A DNA stretch of 7,486 nt from Tannerellaceae bacterium (lineage in GTDB: Bacteria > Bacteroidota > Bacteroidia > Bacteroidales > Tannerellaceae): the NCBI GenBank assembly GCA_031284275.1, contig JAITAD010000006.1:1-7486 (forward strand). The letters run 5' to 3'. The notes below the pieces were generated by a model. It did not search any database. It saw only the letters and a list, made by a program, of their open reading frames with translations, and was not told where the DNA came from. Shown piece by piece: positions 6,623 through 7,486 of the stretch. The translations under genes and the position numbers were made by a program. Each line of letters begins with the position of its first letter. Positions within the stretch are counted from its first letter, which is position 1.

Positions 6623-7383
6623 ACGGCAGGGTCGCTTGGAAGAATGAAACGGATTTCCTTGAAGGCGTAGCTCCGGACGATGCCCGCAGGCGTACGAAGA
6701 CGAAGACGGCCGTCGGGGAGTACGCTCTCGACGGAGGCCGTGAAAGTGCCGCCGGCATCGCAGAAAGAGCCGGGACAGCCACGACGGTAGAGCGCCGCAT
6801 GGTACAGGTCGCGCACCGTCTTGGTACGATATTCCTTGATGTCCAAGCGATAATTGCGGAAATGTTCCATGAAACGGTTCAGGAACAGGATACGGTCATG
6901 CTCGATGCCGGTGATTTGGCACAGAGAGATGGGGTTGGGCGCTTCGCCGGTAAAATGGCGTTGATTGACATTGACGCCGATGCCGATAATGGAGTGGTAA
7001 AACTCAGCCTCCGTGATGTCGTTCTCGATGAGGACACCGGCTATCTTGCTGTCGCCCCAATAGATATCGTTAGGCCACTTGATGCTGAATTGCGAAGGGA
7101 TGTCGGACGGAAGCTGTTCTTCGAGGGCAGACTTCAGGCAGAGGCTGACGATTTGGGAAAGGAAGAAATGGTTTTTTGCCGGAAAGGGCGGAATATGGTA
7201 GATGAGGAAGCTGAAAGTAAGGTTCAGCGAGGCTTCAGACTCCCAAACGGTGCCGGATTGTCCACGGCCGGCGGTCTGGTAATCGGCCAGCACGACCGTC
7301 TCATCGGGAAGACGCTCTTCAAGGAGCAACTGCCGCAGGTAAGCATTGGTAGAATCCAACGTTTCAAAGTGACGTAATTCCAT
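6619..7383 (-). CDS. birA: Biotin--[acetyl-CoA-carboxylase] ligase (BirA, class I, no DNA-binding domain)
   Basis: The enzyme activates biotin to biotinyl-5'-AMP and transfers it to the target lysine of biotin carrier domains, such as those of acetyl-CoA carboxylase and other biotin-dependent carboxylases and decarboxylases. All family motifs are in order: STN at 11-13, the biotinyl-AMP loop QTAGRGQSGTVWES (36-49), IKWPNDIYW (101-109), the catalytic-lysine region SKIAGVLIE (112-120) and IGIGVNVNQ (133-141). A small C-terminal beta domain follows (about 211-248, FTASVESVLPDGRLRLRTPAG). There is no N-terminal winged helix, so it cannot act as a biotin-operon repressor the way E. coli BirA does; 254 residues is normal for this class. 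The binding loop reads GRGQSG instead of the proteobacterial GRGRRG, as I recall for Bacteroidota enzymes. The ATG at 7383 has no strong Shine-Dalgarno site. The gene is coupled to the downstream kinase gene by an ATGA overlap. Confidence 0.95.
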   Translation of the reverse strand: MELRHFETLDSTNAYLRQLLLEERLPDETVVLADYQTAGRGQSGTVWESEASLNLTFSFLIYHIPPFPAKNHFFLSQIVSLCLKSALEEQLPSDIPSQFSIKWPNDIYWGDSKIAGVLIENDITEAEFYHSIIGIGVNVNQRHFTGEAPNPISLCQITGIEHDRILFLNRFMEHFRNYRLDIKEYRTKTVRDLYHAALYRRGCPGSFCDAGGTFTASVESVLPDGRLRLRTPAGIVRSYAFKEIRFILPSDPAV

Positions 7384-7410
7384 AACGCAGATAAAAACAG
7401 GGTTAATTGA

Positions 7411-7486
7411 TTATATATTCCTTTTCAAGTCTTCCTCTTTCTTCCCCTCCTCGTCCCCCCCCGTGCTTCCCCCCTGCCGCGCCACG
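7411..7486 (-). CDS. Possible C-terminal tail of an upstream - strand gene (edge fragment, unrecognised)
   Basis: One - strand frame is open from the right edge to a TAA at 7413-7411. It encodes a 24-residue hydrophilic, charged tail (STGGDEEGKKEEDLKRNI at its end). If real, the gene would end 27 bp before the birA start and belong to the same transcript. The other two - strand frames are also open over much of this stretch, since G-rich DNA has few stops. Frame choice therefore rests only on the plausible charged ending and G/C-rich third positions. It could equally be non-coding leader of birA or of a divergent gene to the right. Confidence 0.25.
   Translation of the reverse strand, partial: VARQGGSTGGDEEGKKEEDLKRNI
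7444..7474 (-). repeat. G-rich tract with G6, G8 and G4 runs upstream of birA
   Basis: Read on the - strand this 31-bp stretch holds runs of six, eight and four guanines separated by six and seven bases. The G8 can be divided into two G3 tracts, so four tracts able to form an intramolecular G-quadruplex are present. It lies 61-91 bp upstream of the birA ATG. The remaining spacer (7384-7443) is A/T-rich with no convincing promoter: the best weak match is a TTG at about 7425-7427, 20 bp from TAACCCTG. Whether the tract is coding is unresolved. Confidence 0.4.

Noticed and set aside
6213..6800. 195-codon - strand frame spanning the birA/kinase junction
   Set aside because: Arg/Pro/Ser-rich out-of-frame translation of two genes with clear motifs.

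Overview
The window looks like chromosome from a member of the Bacteroidales (phylum Bacteroidota). Four things point there. The lone gene on the + strand ends in a domain resembling a type IX secretion (T9SS) sorting domain. An LptD-family outer-membrane protein is preceded by a DUF4369/thioredoxin-fold lipoprotein of a Bacteroidota type. A perfect Bacteroides-type -7 promoter hexamer pattern (TAnnTTTG) lies in the one clear internal intergenic gap. Start codons have A-rich leaders rather than Shine-Dalgarno sites. Base composition, judged by eye, is in the mid-50s % GC, above most Bacteroides and Porphyromonas. A high-GC Tannerella-like or Alistipes-like lineage would fit, but the genus cannot be fixed from this sequence.

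Layout: positions 1-547 hold the 3' end of a + strand gene for a probable secreted or surface protein. Everything else is on the - strand and reads right to left: a possible fragment of an upstream gene at the right edge (7486-7411), birA-like biotin-protein ligase (7383-6619), a cytidylate-kinase-like P-loop kinase (6622-6080), an 82-bp gap with a promoter candidate, a periplasmic PpiC/SurA-like prolyl isomerase (5997-4372), a DUF4369/thioredoxin-fold lipoprotein (4375-3224) and lptD (3214-548). The + strand gene and lptD converge with no spacer: one stop codon ends at 547 and the other begins at 548.

The - strand genes look like two translationally coupled blocks. birA and the kinase share an ATGA stop/start overlap and form a small metabolic pair. 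The isomerase and the lipoprotein share another ATGA overlap, and lptD follows the lipoprotein after 9 bp in the same reading frame. This second block is an outer-membrane biogenesis module: a periplasmic folding factor, a cysteine-free thioredoxin-fold lipoprotein and the LPS-insertion barrel.

I see no mobile element, CRISPR array, tRNA or rRNA, and no clearly new defence or mobile system. The points most worth a second look are the G8 tract just after the lipobox of the lipoprotein gene, the lptD GTG start whose signal peptide has no basic n-region, the LptD-neighbour lipoprotein with no redox cysteines, and the zero-gap convergent gene ends.
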